This document shows, one piece after another, positions 1 to 8,899 of a stretch of DNA of 64,000 nucleotides. This DNA comes from Microbulbifer sp. HZ11. GTDB taxonomy: Bacteria > Pseudomonadota > Gammaproteobacteria > Pseudomonadales > Cellvibrionaceae. The notes beneath the pieces were generated by a model. It was not told the origin of the DNA and made no database searches. It saw nothing but the letters and a program-made list of their open reading frames with translations. The stretch's first letter is position 1, and every line of letters starts with the position of its first letter. The translations under genes and the position numbers were made by a program. The DNA is taken from contig NZ_JELR01000001.1 in the NCBI RefSeq assembly GCF_000708675.1, positions 1,240,001 through 1,304,000 on the forward strand, given 5' to 3'.

Positions 1-2536
1 GAGGGCGCGACATGGTTTTGGATAAAGCCAGTCGACCAATCAACTCGTCATTGAATACATAGTTCAGGTTCAAACTCGGCAGCAGTACGTCATACTCGTG
101 CTCACCGGTTACGGCAAAAGATCGGTTACTGCGATCTTCGGTAACAATCACATTACCGTTGGCGTCGCGTTCGGTTCCGTAATTCTGCTCTGTGGACAGA
201 TCAGAATAGCGCCACAGGAACCACTCATTCATGTTGTCACGTTCAGCATACGCGTCGTAGCAGGGACCCTGAGCTTCAATGCGAGTATCGTCTGATATAT
301 CCAGAGTACCTTTGGTATCCCAACCCATTCCATCGAGACGAGACCAACGCAGCTCTTGCTGATTCAACGGATCGCCCACATTACCTTCGTTAACGTCCGG
401 TGTAGACGCATCATCCAAGATAATAGAAGGATCATAATCCAGTACAGGCGCACACGCAGGGTTCGATGAATTCCTCAATTCCTGAAGCTTAAATACGTCG
501 AGCACCTTACCCAGGTTACCCGTGCTGCTATAAAAATTAACACCTGAATAGCCGCTGGTATCTACCGTGGTATTTACGTAACGCAGGCCGACATCACCGG
601 AAAGCGCCTCATCCAGGAATGAGAAGTTCGCCTTAAAATAGATAGCCTGGGTATCGAGATCAGCGGAGCGAGTCTCGGTATCATCTGGAATAAAAGCTGC
701 TGCTGGGTTATTCAACGCAGTGACAAACGCTTTCTCAGCAGAAATCGTGTTCCAACCGTCGGTAACGTTGTTATCCGCATACCCAAGAGATTGCATGAAG
801 TCATCAACAGGAAACGAGCCTTCGGCAATAAAGTTACCATCAATATCGGTAATACCTTCCACAATGGTAAAAGGTCGGCCTGTTTCAGGATCAATAACCG
901 TTACACCTTCGCCAATCGAGTTAAATGCCCCGCTCTGATTATCAACATATTTTTCCCGCTTACTCGCCTTGGCACCAAACTCCAGGCGATGAACACCGGC
1001 AAAATCCACATCCCAATCTACATCAAAATATGCGGACTGCTGGGTGTCTTCTACTGCACGAACGGTGCGCGCCAAGTAAGCAAGGTGTTGAGCCTCAAGG
1101 TCGTCCGGGTTAAACATCGTGGTACTAGTGTTATCCCACAGAGCACCCGGGTCGGGATGCAGAACAGTGCCGTAATCAATCAGGCCAGTACCAGCCACAA
1201 TATTACACTTACCACTCGAGCAGTCGAAACCTACGGGTTCAAGCTCTTCCGGGCTAGCCTGTCGCACCAACCATGCGTTAACGCGACGGTAGTTCTGCAT
1301 ATTGACATACAGAGCCTGATCCGGAATTTCTTCCGCTTTCGAGTAGTTCAGGCCACCGCTGACCATTACCTCGTCAGTAAATGAATGACTGAAATCAACA
1401 GACGCAATGCGATTTTCATTGGTAAATTTGTTGATTTGATGCGTTAAGTCACCCGCAGAGTTTCGGTTCAGGTATTTTGTGAAGGTACGGGACTCTGAAT
1501 CGTAGGTATGCCAATCCTCTTGTGGATCAGTCCATTCAGACGGAATGCCCAGCCATAGGTAGTCATCACCCTCTACCATATTTTGGTAGGTGTAGTAGTC
1601 ACCCGCACGAACAGAAACTTCATGCATGGTGTTATCAATTTCTTGCTTGTTCCAGCTCAGATTTGCATTGATTTCGGTATCGTCATTCGGTTGCCACTGC
1701 AGACCAAGGTTTACACCCTGACGGTCACGGTCATTTTCGTGCAGCTGCATTTTTGTGTGGTAAGGCACGAGACCAGTGACATCATTGACAATGTTGCCAT
1801 TTTCATCTCTTGCGCGCTGAGAAGTACGCGCCCCCCAAGTATCCTGAGAAAACTGATCTTTACGAACAGAGTTGGTTTCATCAAATGCAGTTGCGATTAC
1901 TCCGAAAGTATCGTCAAAGAACTTTCCGGTGAATGTTGCCGATGCTTTGTGATCTTCTTTCTCGGACAAATCGTTGTAGCGACCCTGGCCGGTAATATTC
2001 AGCCCTTCGGTAACTTCCAGCGGCTTGGCAGAAACCAAATTGATATTCGCACCCAGGGACCCCTCGTCGTGGTCCGCGCTGGGGGTTTTCACCACTTCAA
2101 TTTTTGAAAGTATATCTGCGGAGTAAGCTGACAGGTCCACTGCTTGACTGAATCCCGTAGAACCCAGCTGCACACCGTTCAAACTGATGTTGTTCTGCTG
2201 CGCATTCGCACCGCGCACGGTGATAGTGGTGCCTTCACCGTCGGCAGTCTGCATGGAAACACCAGTCACGCGGGACAGGGCTTCGGCGATGTTCTGGTCG
2301 GTGGTTTTACCGATGTCTTCGGCGTTGATGGTGTCTTTGATGTTGCCGCCGTAGCGTTTGTCATCAATGGACTTTTCAATACTGGCACGAATACCAGTCA
2401 CCTGAACTTCTTCAAGTGCTTCGTATTGGCTTGGGTCTTCGGTTTCCTGCGCGAGTGCCTGGCCGCTACAAGCGGACAGTACGGCAACTGACAGTGCAGA
2501 CATACGGAAGCGATTACGTACAGTGGACGTAGACAT
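1..2536 (-). CDS. TonB-dependent receptor, C-terminus cut by window edge
   Basis: Outer-membrane active transporter, probably for a carbohydrate or oligosaccharide, driven by TonB/ExbBD. The frame is open from the ATG at 2536 to the window start (about 845 codons), so the last part of the barrel is missing. Residues 1-29 form a signal peptide with an A-L-A/Q cleavage site; an L-S-A-C stretch inside it resembles a lipobox, but A-L-A/Q fits the family better. A plug domain follows, with the usual start (LEEVQVTGIRASI) and the motif NIAEALSRVTGVS. The GGAGAGAG upstream of the ATG supports this start. It diverges from the KDG kinase gene at 3005, and the shared upstream region holds palindromes also present before the second receptor. 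Substrate is unknown; the kinase neighbour hints at uronate-derived sugars (inference). Confidence 0.9.
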   Translation of the reverse strand, partial: MSTSTVRNRFRMSALSVAVLSACSGQALAQETEDPSQYEALEEVQVTGIRASIEKSIDDKRYGGNIKDTINAEDIGKTTDQNIAEALSRVTGVSMQTADGEGTTITVRGANAQQNNISLNGVQLGSTGFSQAVDLSAYSADILSKIEVVKTPSADHDEGSLGANINLVSAKPLEVTEGLNITGQGRYNDLSEKEDHKASATFTGKFFDDTFGVIATAFDETNSVRKDQFSQDTWGARTSQRARDENGNIVNDVTGLVPYHTKMQLHENDRDRQGVNLGLQWQPNDDTEINANLSWNKQEIDNTMHEVSVRAGDYYTYQNMVEGDDYLWLGIPSEWTDPQEDWHTYDSESRTFTKYLNRNSAGDLTHQINKFTNENRIASVDFSHSFTDEVMVSGGLNYSKAEEIPDQALYVNMQNYRRVNAWLVRQASPEELEPVGFDCSSGKCNIVAGTGLIDYGTVLHPDPGALWDNTSTTMFNPDDLEAQHLAYLARTVRAVEDTQQSAYFDVDWDVDFAGVHRLEFGAKASKREKYVDNQSGAFNSIGEGVTVIDPETGRPFTIVEGITDIDGNFIAEGSFPVDDFMQSLGYADNNVTDGWNTISAEKAFVTALNNPAAAFIPDDTETRSADLDTQAIYFKANFSFLDEALSGDVGLRYVNTTVDTSGYSGVNFYSSTGNLGKVLDVFKLQELRNSSNPACAPVLDYDPSIILDDASTPDVNEGNVGDPLNQQELRWSRLDGMGWDTKGTLDISDDTRIEAQGPCYDAYAERDNMNEWFLWRYSDLSTEQNYGTERDANGNVIVTEDRSNRSFAVTGEHEYDVLLPSLNLNYVFNDELIGRLALSKTMSRP

Positions 2537-2705
2537 GGCTAACTCTCTCCATCGGATCGCATTTTTATTATCAATTCGGCATTCACTGATACCGCTAGTG
2601 GCGCCGCCCCTAGTTTTCGAAAGAAGACCCGGTTTTGTTATCTAGTGGGTTTCTTCCATCGATGGCTTAATCATCCACCAACCCCGGAAATTATGTCAAC
2701 TGTTG

Positions 2706-2717
2706 ATTGTTAACAAT
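2706..2717. promoter_or_regulatory. Palindromic operator candidate ATTGTTAACAAT
   Basis: A perfect 12-bp palindrome, 170 bp upstream of the receptor start at 2536. The identical 12-mer occurs at 11873-11884, upstream of the second receptor. An imperfect copy (GTTGTTGACAAT, 10 of 12) lies at 2845-2856. The binding regulator is unknown. Confidence 0.5.
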
Positions 2718-2721
2718 TAAA

Positions 2722-2739
2722 AACCATTGTTTAATGGTT
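2722..2739. promoter_or_regulatory. Inverted repeat AACCATT-N4-AATGGTT
   Basis: A perfect 7-bp inverted repeat with a GTTT spacer, starting 5 bp after the 12-bp palindrome. It could be a second operator or a small hairpin in the receptor leader. No T-tract follows, so it is unlikely to be a terminator. Confidence 0.35.
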
Positions 2740-2844
2740 GGTGAACGGGGCGTCAGCAGCCAGAGTGAGGCGATCCGAACCTCAATCTTTCAAGTTATTG
2801 TTTTATAAGTATTTTTTAACTCGCTACTCATTTATTGGCAGCCC

Positions 2845-2856
2845 GTTGTTGACAAT
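2845..2856. promoter_or_regulatory. Degenerate copy of the receptor palindrome
   Basis: GTTGTTGACAAT matches the perfect palindrome at 2706 in 10 of 12 positions. It lies about 150 bp upstream of the KDG kinase start, which could place the kinase under the same regulator. A single imperfect site is weak evidence. Confidence 0.3.
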
Positions 2857-3004
2857 TTACAAGGTCGCTTTGGGGGAGTAAAGATGCAATCCTCTCGCCC
2901 CAGGCACTCACTGCGCAGCGGCAAGACTTAACTGTCATTCATTCATTTGATGGCGCAAATTGTCCCAGACGGCGCGTATAAGGCAACGTATAAAGGTGAC
3001 TGGT

Positions 3005-3979
3005 ATGACAGATCTGGTAATTCTGGGAGAGAGCATGGTGGAATTCAGCCAACGGACCCCCGGAATGTTCCAGCAATCCTACGCTGGGGATGTGCACAGT
3101 GTGGCGGTGTACTTCAAGAGACTGGCCAGTTCCGGTGATCGGGTGCGCCTGATGACTGCCGTGGGCCACGATGCGGCCAGCCATGGGCTGGTGTCTGCCC
3201 TGGCGCTGGAATCCATCGATACCTCACTGGTTTTCCGCCACCCCACACGCCAGTTGGGGCTGTATATGGTCAATACCGATAACCGGGGTGAGCGCAGCTT
3301 CAGCTACTGGCGCTCGGACTCTGCGGCCCGGGAGGTGATGCCATTGTTCCGCGAGGCCACCCAGGTGGCTGGGGATGGCGGTTATCTGCCCTGCGGCATC
3401 GCCCCGCGTCCGGATCTGTTTTTCTTCAGTGGTATCTCTCTGGCCGTATTAACCCCCAATTCCCGCCCTGCGTTCTGGGAATTGCTGGAGCAGCTGCACG
3501 ACGCCGGCACCCGCATTGTGTTTGATCCGAACTACCGCCCCAAGCTGTGGAACTCCGTAAAAGAGACCAGAGCGGAGTACGCGCGTGCCTTTGAGTACGC
3601 GCACCTGGCATTGCCCGGTATTGAGGACCTGTCGGCTCTGTACGGAGTGAACAGCTTTGACAGTGCCTGCGATTTCCTGGACGGCTTTGATATCGAAGAG
3701 CTGGTGATCAAGGACGGCCCCAACGGGGTCTGCTACCGCGGGCCAACGGAACACTTTGTTGAGCCGATTACGCCGGTTGCCCAAGTAGTGGATACCACTG
3801 CTGCCGGGGATTCATTCAATGGCTCCTACCTCGCCTACCGCAGCCAGGGCTTGAGCCCACGCGAAGCCATTGCCTGTGCCGCCAGAGTGTCTGCACTGGT
3901 GATTCAACACAAAGGAGCGCTGGTGGATGCCGAAGTATTTCGTCATTACCTAACAATGCCCGCACGCAGCGAACAATAA
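3005..3979 (+). CDS. kdgK: 2-dehydro-3-deoxygluconate (KDG) kinase, PfkB family
   Basis: Phosphorylates 2-keto-3-deoxygluconate to KDPG, linking uronate (alginate, pectin) degradation to the Entner-Doudoroff aldolase; cytoplasmic. The protein (324 aa) has the GESMVEFS start, the KdgK-type substrate region GLYMVNTDNRGERSFSYWR followed by SAAR, and the PfkB C-terminal signature DTTAAGDSFNG with its catalytic Asp. The open frame starts at 2960, but the ATG at 3005 has an AAAGGTG ribosome site and begins exactly where the family does. The phosphatase gene follows after 28 bp on the same strand. The usual N-terminal GGD-TLN substrate motif reads AGDVHSVAV here, so a related ketosugar substrate is possible. 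Confidence 0.85.
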   Translation: MTDLVILGESMVEFSQRTPGMFQQSYAGDVHSVAVYFKRLASSGDRVRLMTAVGHDAASHGLVSALALESIDTSLVFRHPTRQLGLYMVNTDNRGERSFSYWRSDSAAREVMPLFREATQVAGDGGYLPCGIAPRPDLFFFSGISLAVLTPNSRPAFWELLEQLHDAGTRIVFDPNYRPKLWNSVKETRAEYARAFEYAHLALPGIEDLSALYGVNSFDSACDFLDGFDIEELVIKDGPNGVCYRGPTEHFVEPITPVAQVVDTTAAGDSFNGSYLAYRSQGLSPREAIACAARVSALVIQHKGALVDAEVFRHYLTMPARSEQ

Positions 3980-4007
3980 ATCCGATCGAGAAAACGGAAA
4001 ACCAACC

Positions 4008-6404
4008 ATGAAAAGAAGAAGCTTTCTGAAGCTCGGCTCCGGTGCCGCTCTGGCACCAGCCATATCGCCTTCCCTTGCGGTTGCCATGGCAGCGGCGCGC
4101 CCAAAGCTGGTGGAGACTACGCCACTTGGCAGCCTACCACGTGGTACTCAACACTGGCTCGGCGGCCACTTCTGGGGCAACCGCCTGCAGGACTGGCAGT
4201 GCCGTGAGGGGCGCCTGGAGTGCCTGCAAGGGGACAAAACCTTTGAGGTACGCACCGCTGCCCTGCTGACACGGGAGTTGATAAACACCCACAAACCCGG
4301 CCGCATCCGCGCCCGTGTCGGTCTGCTGACACCGGACGCCAAAGGGTTTTGCGGATTTCTACTGGGCGTCGGCGCCGGCGAGCTGGACTACCGCGGCGCG
4401 GCGCTGGCACAGCGCGCTGGCGGCACCAACGGCGGCTTTATGGCGGTGCTGGATGAAAGCGGTAATCTCGGCTTCCGCGACTTTTCCGATCAGGACCACA
4501 GCATGGCGTTTACCCAGCTGGAGCGGGAAGGCAGTGTCAGCATCGCTCAAGTCGGCCAGCGGGAAATCCTGCTGGACTGCCATATCGACCCGGTCAAAAA
4601 CGGCCGCTTTGATGTGCGACTGATAGCCAGCGATGCACACAGTGGCGAGGAGTTCGGCTTTGCGGTCCGCACCGAGGTTCCAGCAGAGCAACTGACCGGC
4701 GGTATTATGCTGGTTTCCTCTCCGCCCGCGAATGCCGCCGGTGCACGCTGGTGGTTTGCGGATATCGAAACCGGTGGGGAGAAAATTGCCGAGCATCCAC
4801 AGCGCCAGCTCGGGCAGGTGATGGGTTGTATGCACAGTCTGAACTGCGGTAATAATCAGGCTGTGATGAAACTTTCCGCCCAGTTTATGCCGATCGATCT
4901 GACGGCGACTGCAAACGCTATCCTGGAGTATCGAGCGGTTGGCACTAATCAGTGGCAATTGGGCGCCGAGCGACCCATCGAGGACGGCTATGTCGCGGCC
5001 TTCCGTATCGCCGGGTGGGATGCGAGCAAAGACCACGAATATCGTGTGCGTTTTACCAATAGCGAAGCGGCGCTCTACTCCGGTACCATCGCCCGTGATC
5101 CGGGCCAGTCCCGCCCACTTAAAATCGCGCTCTATTCCTGCATCATTCCCACGGCGAAAAGCCTCGATGAAACGGAGTACAAAAAGCATATTCCGGAAGA
5201 GCGTATTCTCGGGCGTTACACCAAGGACAGTATTTTCTTCCCCCACAACACCCTGGTTTCCCACTGCGACAGTCACCAACCGGACCTGTACGTGTTTGCC
5301 GGGGACCAGTACTACGAGACATTCCCCACCCGCTACGGCCGTGATACCCCCCAGGCGAAGCTGGATACCCTATACCGCTGGTACCTGTGGTACTGGACCT
5401 TCCGCGAATCCGTGCGCAACCGCCCTTCCATTGTACTGGTGGATGACCACGACGTTCTGCAAGGCAACCTGTGGGGCAATAAAGGCGATGGCAGTGGTGG
5501 GCCCCGGGAGGAAGATGGTGGCTTCAAGCACGATATCGAGCTGGTGAAAATGGTGTACCGCATTCAGAGCAGCCACACGCCGGATGCCTACGACCCGACA
5601 CCCATTCGCCACGGGATTCCGGTGACCTATGCGCACTTTGTTTACGGCGGCACCAGTTTCGCGATGGTGGAGGATCGCAAGTTCAAATCCGCACCGGACT
5701 ATGAAGCGGATCGTCTGACGGTTACCGGCGAGTTGCTGGGGCAACGGCAGGAGCAGTTCCTGCAGGACTGGGCGAAGATGGACCCGGGTCTGCCGAAAAT
5801 CTGCCTGACCGCCTCTATCTGGGGCTCACCGCAGACGGATGAGGAAGGCAAGGGGTTGATTGATTACGACGCCAACTGCTATCCCCCCGATGGGCGTACC
5901 CGTGCGGTGAAGCTGGTGGAAGATGCGAAGGCGCTGGTGCTTGCGGGGGACCAGCATCTGGGGTTGGTGGCGCGGCAGTACAGTGGCGCCTTCCCTGTGG
6001 GTGATGAGAGCGCGGGGGCACTGTTCTTCTCAGGTCCTGCTTCGGCGGCGTTCTGGCAGCGCTGGTTTGAGGGTTTTGGCAAGCTGGAAGGCCGTTACGG
6101 TGACGATCCCAATACCGGGAACTTTACCGATCCGTTTGGCAATAATATGCGCGTGCTGGCGGCGGCGAATCCGAAGATTACTCATGCGGAGTTCAGTGAT
6201 GACAATACGACTTGGGGTAAGTTTGTTTCCGATCGCAATCTGAAAAGTGAGGGATACGGGATTGCGGTGGTGGATCATTCGGAAGGGCAATATCGGCTGG
6301 AGTGCTGGCCGTGGGATGCAGATCCAGCGCGGGACCGACAGTTCGCTGGATGGCCGCAGGTGCATCCGATTGAGTCCTCGGCAAGTCCCGATCCCACCGG
6401 ATAA
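4008..6404 (+). CDS. Tat-exported PhoD-like metallophosphatase
   Basis: A predicted periplasmic or cell-surface phosphoesterase of 798 aa. The N-terminus has a twin-arginine signal (RRSFLKLGSG and a short hydrophobic stretch), so export is probably as a folded metalloenzyme. Residues about 35-260 form an unassigned, probably beta-rich domain. The C-terminal half carries PhoD-type metal-binding motifs: FAGDQYYETFP, LVDDHDVLQGNLWG and LAGDQHLG. PhoD enzymes hydrolyse phosphate mono- or diesters with Ca/Fe; the substrate here is unknown. It lies 28 bp after kdgK and converges with sapC. At about 800 aa it is longer than classical PhoD (about 550), the excess being the N-terminal domain. Confidence 0.75.
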   Translation: MKRRSFLKLGSGAALAPAISPSLAVAMAAARPKLVETTPLGSLPRGTQHWLGGHFWGNRLQDWQCREGRLECLQGDKTFEVRTAALLTRELINTHKPGRIRARVGLLTPDAKGFCGFLLGVGAGELDYRGAALAQRAGGTNGGFMAVLDESGNLGFRDFSDQDHSMAFTQLEREGSVSIAQVGQREILLDCHIDPVKNGRFDVRLIASDAHSGEEFGFAVRTEVPAEQLTGGIMLVSSPPANAAGARWWFADIETGGEKIAEHPQRQLGQVMGCMHSLNCGNNQAVMKLSAQFMPIDLTATANAILEYRAVGTNQWQLGAERPIEDGYVAAFRIAGWDASKDHEYRVRFTNSEAALYSGTIARDPGQSRPLKIALYSCIIPTAKSLDETEYKKHIPEERILGRYTKDSIFFPHNTLVSHCDSHQPDLYVFAGDQYYETFPTRYGRDTPQAKLDTLYRWYLWYWTFRESVRNRPSIVLVDDHDVLQGNLWGNKGDGSGGPREEDGGFKHDIELVKMVYRIQSSHTPDAYDPTPIRHGIPVTYAHFVYGGTSFAMVEDRKFKSAPDYEADRLTVTGELLGQRQEQFLQDWAKMDPGLPKICLTASIWGSPQTDEEGKGLIDYDANCYPPDGRTRAVKLVEDAKALVLAGDQHLGLVARQYSGAFPVGDESAGALFFSGPASAAFWQRWFEGFGKLEGRYGDDPNTGNFTDPFGNNMRVLAAANPKITHAEFSDDNTTWGKFVSDRNLKSEGYGIAVVDHSEGQYRLECWPWDADPARDRQFAGWPQVHPIESSASPDPTG

Positions 6405-6419
6405 CCCGTTCTTTCCTAT

Positions 6420-6443
6420 CCCGGTGGCGGCGCCGCTACCGGG
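6420..6443. terminator. GC-rich hairpin between convergent genes
   Basis: CCCGGTGGCG and CGCTACCGGG pair (one G-T wobble) around a GCGC loop, just after the phosphatase stop and before the stop of the convergent sapC. There is no clear T-tract, so a role as a bidirectional terminator is only plausible. Confidence 0.4.
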
Positions 6444-6473
6444 TACAGCCGCCTTCGCATTAAGCTTTCGAAA

Positions 6474-7238
6474 CTATCCCAATTTATTTTTTAGAAAAAT
6501 TAACTTCCGTACCTGCCCCATAGAAGCCCCCAACCAGTAAGCCGCCTGTAAATATCCATGTTGATGGAAATGCACGAGCTTATCCGCGTCGAGCTTTTGC
6601 AGTTTTTCTTCGTTGACCGTATAGAGGCCTTCGTAACGCTTCTGTTCGCCACTGGCGAACTGTACGTTGATGTGGGCGGGTTCGATCAGGTCATTGTCGG
6701 CCAGGGCTTTGAGGAATGCGGTGGTGGATTCCATACCCGCCATCAATTGCCCCATAAGGTCGCTGACCTGCTGCATGAATGGTGTGTTGTTGCCTTGGTC
6801 GTCGAACAGACGTTCACCCTCCCCCCCGTTTTCGTGAATCCGTTTACTGCTCAGGTCCAGGGTAATCACTGCGCCCTTGTCTTTACCAACGTCTTCACCA
6901 GCACCGGCCTGTGGATTTTTGTAGCCAACCATAAAGGGCTGCCGGCGGACATGCATGGGAATGTATTGGGCATCCCAGCTCTCACCGCTCAGGTAGAGGT
7001 TTTCACCGGGTTCAAAACCGAGCAGTACACACAGGGAGAACTGGCCATTACTGGGGTCTTTGGTGATGCAGACCGGGTATTCGAGCACGAGGTTGCGCAG
7101 CTCGTTCGCAACTACGGGCACCAGGTGGGTGGCTTCGCCGTACTCGGCGCCGCGCTTGGTAACGACGGTAAGGTTGCGGTGGCTTTCGTTGTTGAGGGCA
7201 ACCACATTGCTATTTCGTGGGTTTGCTTGTGCGCTCAT
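6474..7238 (-). CDS. SapC family protein
   Basis: A 254-aa protein of the SapC family, named after a Campylobacter S-layer locus but of unknown biochemical role. The family start is recognisable (HRNLTVV, HLVPVVANELRNLVLEYP, the tract FSLCVLLGFEPGENLYL and the W-D-x-x-YIP motif). No signal peptide is seen, so it is probably cytoplasmic. It is the third gene of the receptor-halogenase-sapC set, starting 14 bp after the halogenase stop. In Xanthomonadales, Caulobacterales and marine gammaproteobacteria such sets accompany carbohydrate-uptake receptors, so a role in that uptake or its regulation is inferred from context only. Confidence 0.85.
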   Translation of the reverse strand: MSAQANPRNSNVVALNNESHRNLTVVTKRGAEYGEATHLVPVVANELRNLVLEYPVCITKDPSNGQFSLCVLLGFEPGENLYLSGESWDAQYIPMHVRRQPFMVGYKNPQAGAGEDVGKDKGAVITLDLSSKRIHENGGEGERLFDDQGNNTPFMQQVSDLMGQLMAGMESTTAFLKALADNDLIEPAHINVQFASGEQKRYEGLYTVNEEKLQKLDADKLVHFHQHGYLQAAYWLGASMGQVRKLIFLKNKLG

Positions 7239-7252
7239 GGTATTTCTCTCCT

Positions 7253-8806
7253 TCAGATTCTTTGTAGGCCATGCTGGCAGATTTTGTTGATCAGGTCCCG
7301 GTGGTTTTCCAGGGCGGCGAGCATCTGCTGTGTGGCTTTCTGTTTTTGCTGGAACAACTGTTGTGCTTGCTCCCGATACTGTTCCGACAGGCCGAAGGCA
7401 TTGGGCTCCGTCTCGAATCCCATTCCGTAAAGCACATACTGGTAGCTGGCTGCGGGGAAGACTTCTACCGCGCGGTCGAAGTCATCGTGCCACGGGGGCT
7501 GGTAGCGCCACAAGGTAAGGAGCTCTTTCAGACTGGCTGGGATAGTTTCCGGGTCGCGATTGTCGAGCCAGAAATGGCTATCCGTGCGCTTGGTAAGTAC
7601 ATAGTGCAACTTGAGGAAGTCGATAATGCGGTCCCAGCGGTACAGGAAGGTATCGTTGAATCGCCGTGCCACAATATCCATTGCAGCCCGGCTTGCGGGG
7701 AACTGCTCGGCAATCATACTCGCGGAGATTTCCACCAGCACCAGCGCCGAGGCTTCCAGCGGCTCCAGGAAGCCAGCAGAGAGACCGATTGCGACACAGT
7801 TGCGGTGCCAGAACTTTTCCCGGTGGCCGGGCACGATGGGGATTTTGCGCACCCCCATTCTATCCAGCTCTGCCTCACTCAGGTTCAGATAAGCGGCGAG
7901 CTCGCGGTAGGCTCCCGTTTCATCGATATGCGCACTGGAAAATACATGCCCTACTCCGCGGCGATTCTGCAGGCCGATATCCCACACCCAACCGGCGCTC
8001 TGGGCGGTTGAGATGGTGTGAGTGGCAATGGGGCTGTCTTCGTTCTCGTACGGGATCTGAACGGCCAGCGCGTTGTCGATAAACAGCACGTCTTTGCAGG
8101 AACGGAACGGCACCCCGTAGTGATCACCCAGTAAGCGCGAGCGAAAGCCACTGCAGTCGATAAACAGATCACCTTCAATATCCCCCGCAGTCTCTGTCTG
8201 CAGGGACTCAAGATCGCCGTTCGCCAATTCGGTAACGCCGGTGACATCCGCGAGGATATGACGCACGTTCAGATGTTCTATGCAGTGTTTTTGTAGGAAA
8301 CCTGAGAACTTGCCGGCATCCAGGTGGTAGGCGTAATTGGCAACGGCGGCGTATTCCGGGGTGCCGATCTGTTTGGGCGCGCGGTTGTGCTCACACAGGG
8401 CTTCCTGAGGGCACACCATATCGGAGAAAGATTGATTCCGGTCCCCACACAACCACTGTGGAGCGAGATTGAACTGATTGAAGTTCTCCGGCAGCACTAG
8501 TGGGTGATAGTAAAAATCGTCCTCTGCACCCGTGGTCCAGCGCACAAATTTGGCGCCCTGTTTGAAGCCCACGTTGCACACGCGGATAAAGTCGGTTTCA
8601 CGAATACCCATTTTTTTAAGGGTTGTACGCATGGTGGGCCAGGTGCCTTCACCTACGCCAATGGTCGGCACATTCGGCGATTCCACCAGAGTGACACGAA
8701 CCGGATTGGCCTGGTCCCTGTTGAAGCGTGCAGCAAGGGTGCCCGCGGTAATCCAGCCTGCGGTACCACCACCGAGAATAACGACGGATTTTATTGGATC
8801 AGTCAT
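7253..8806 (-). CDS. Flavin-dependent tryptophan halogenase family protein
   Basis: A 517-aa member of the tryptophan halogenase family, whose true members use FADH2, chloride and O2 to make HOCl. Visible features are the FAD-binding GGGTAGW (residues 12-18), the conserved lysine in FKQGAKF (residue 82), and EPLEASAL matching the PLES active-site glutamate region. The W-x-W-x-I-P fingerprint is changed to WVWDIG (Pro to Gly). The ATG at 8806 has an AGAGG site; the frame extends further but upstream sequence is not family-like. It lies between a TonB receptor and sapC, a context in which these proteins are common and substrates unknown. True halogenation of free tryptophan is not implied. Confidence 0.85.
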   Translation of the reverse strand: MTDPIKSVVILGGGTAGWITAGTLAARFNRDQANPVRVTLVESPNVPTIGVGEGTWPTMRTTLKKMGIRETDFIRVCNVGFKQGAKFVRWTTGAEDDFYYHPLVLPENFNQFNLAPQWLCGDRNQSFSDMVCPQEALCEHNRAPKQIGTPEYAAVANYAYHLDAGKFSGFLQKHCIEHLNVRHILADVTGVTELANGDLESLQTETAGDIEGDLFIDCSGFRSRLLGDHYGVPFRSCKDVLFIDNALAVQIPYENEDSPIATHTISTAQSAGWVWDIGLQNRRGVGHVFSSAHIDETGAYRELAAYLNLSEAELDRMGVRKIPIVPGHREKFWHRNCVAIGLSAGFLEPLEASALVLVEISASMIAEQFPASRAAMDIVARRFNDTFLYRWDRIIDFLKLHYVLTKRTDSHFWLDNRDPETIPASLKELLTLWRYQPPWHDDFDRAVEVFPAASYQYVLYGMGFETEPNAFGLSEQYREQAQQLFQQKQKATQQMLAALENHRDLINKICQHGLQRI

Positions 8807-8830
8807 TTCTGACCTCTGGTTTTTATACGG

Positions 8831-8868
8831 TGAAAACAAAGAGGGCCACCACATCTGTGGCAGCCCTC
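8831..8868 (-). terminator. Rho-independent-like terminator between receptor and halogenase
   Basis: On the minus strand a 12-bp stem (GAGGGCTGCCAC with GTGGTGGCCCTC, two G-T wobbles, AGAT loop) is followed by TTTGTTTTC. It lies between the receptor stop (8900) and the halogenase start (8806), so it probably attenuates read-through and sets a high receptor-to-enzyme ratio. Confidence 0.6.
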
Positions 8869-8899
8869 CCTGGTACTACATGAACAATCCAGCGCTCAC

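Larger units (their letters stand above)
2537..3004. promoter_or_regulatory. Divergent intergenic control region
   Basis: This 468-bp region separates the leftward receptor from the rightward KDG kinase. It is AT-rich in the middle and contains a perfect 12-bp palindrome (2706-2717), a 7-bp inverted repeat with a 4-nt gap (2722-2739), and a near copy of the palindrome (2845-2856) closer to the kinase gene. Promoters for both genes must lie here, but I cannot assign -35/-10 boxes with confidence. No convincing gene is seen. Confidence 0.6.

Noticed and set aside
4359..5279. 306-codon minus-strand ORF inside the PhoD-like gene
   Set aside because: Antisense shadow of a GC-rich gene with clear motifs on the other strand.
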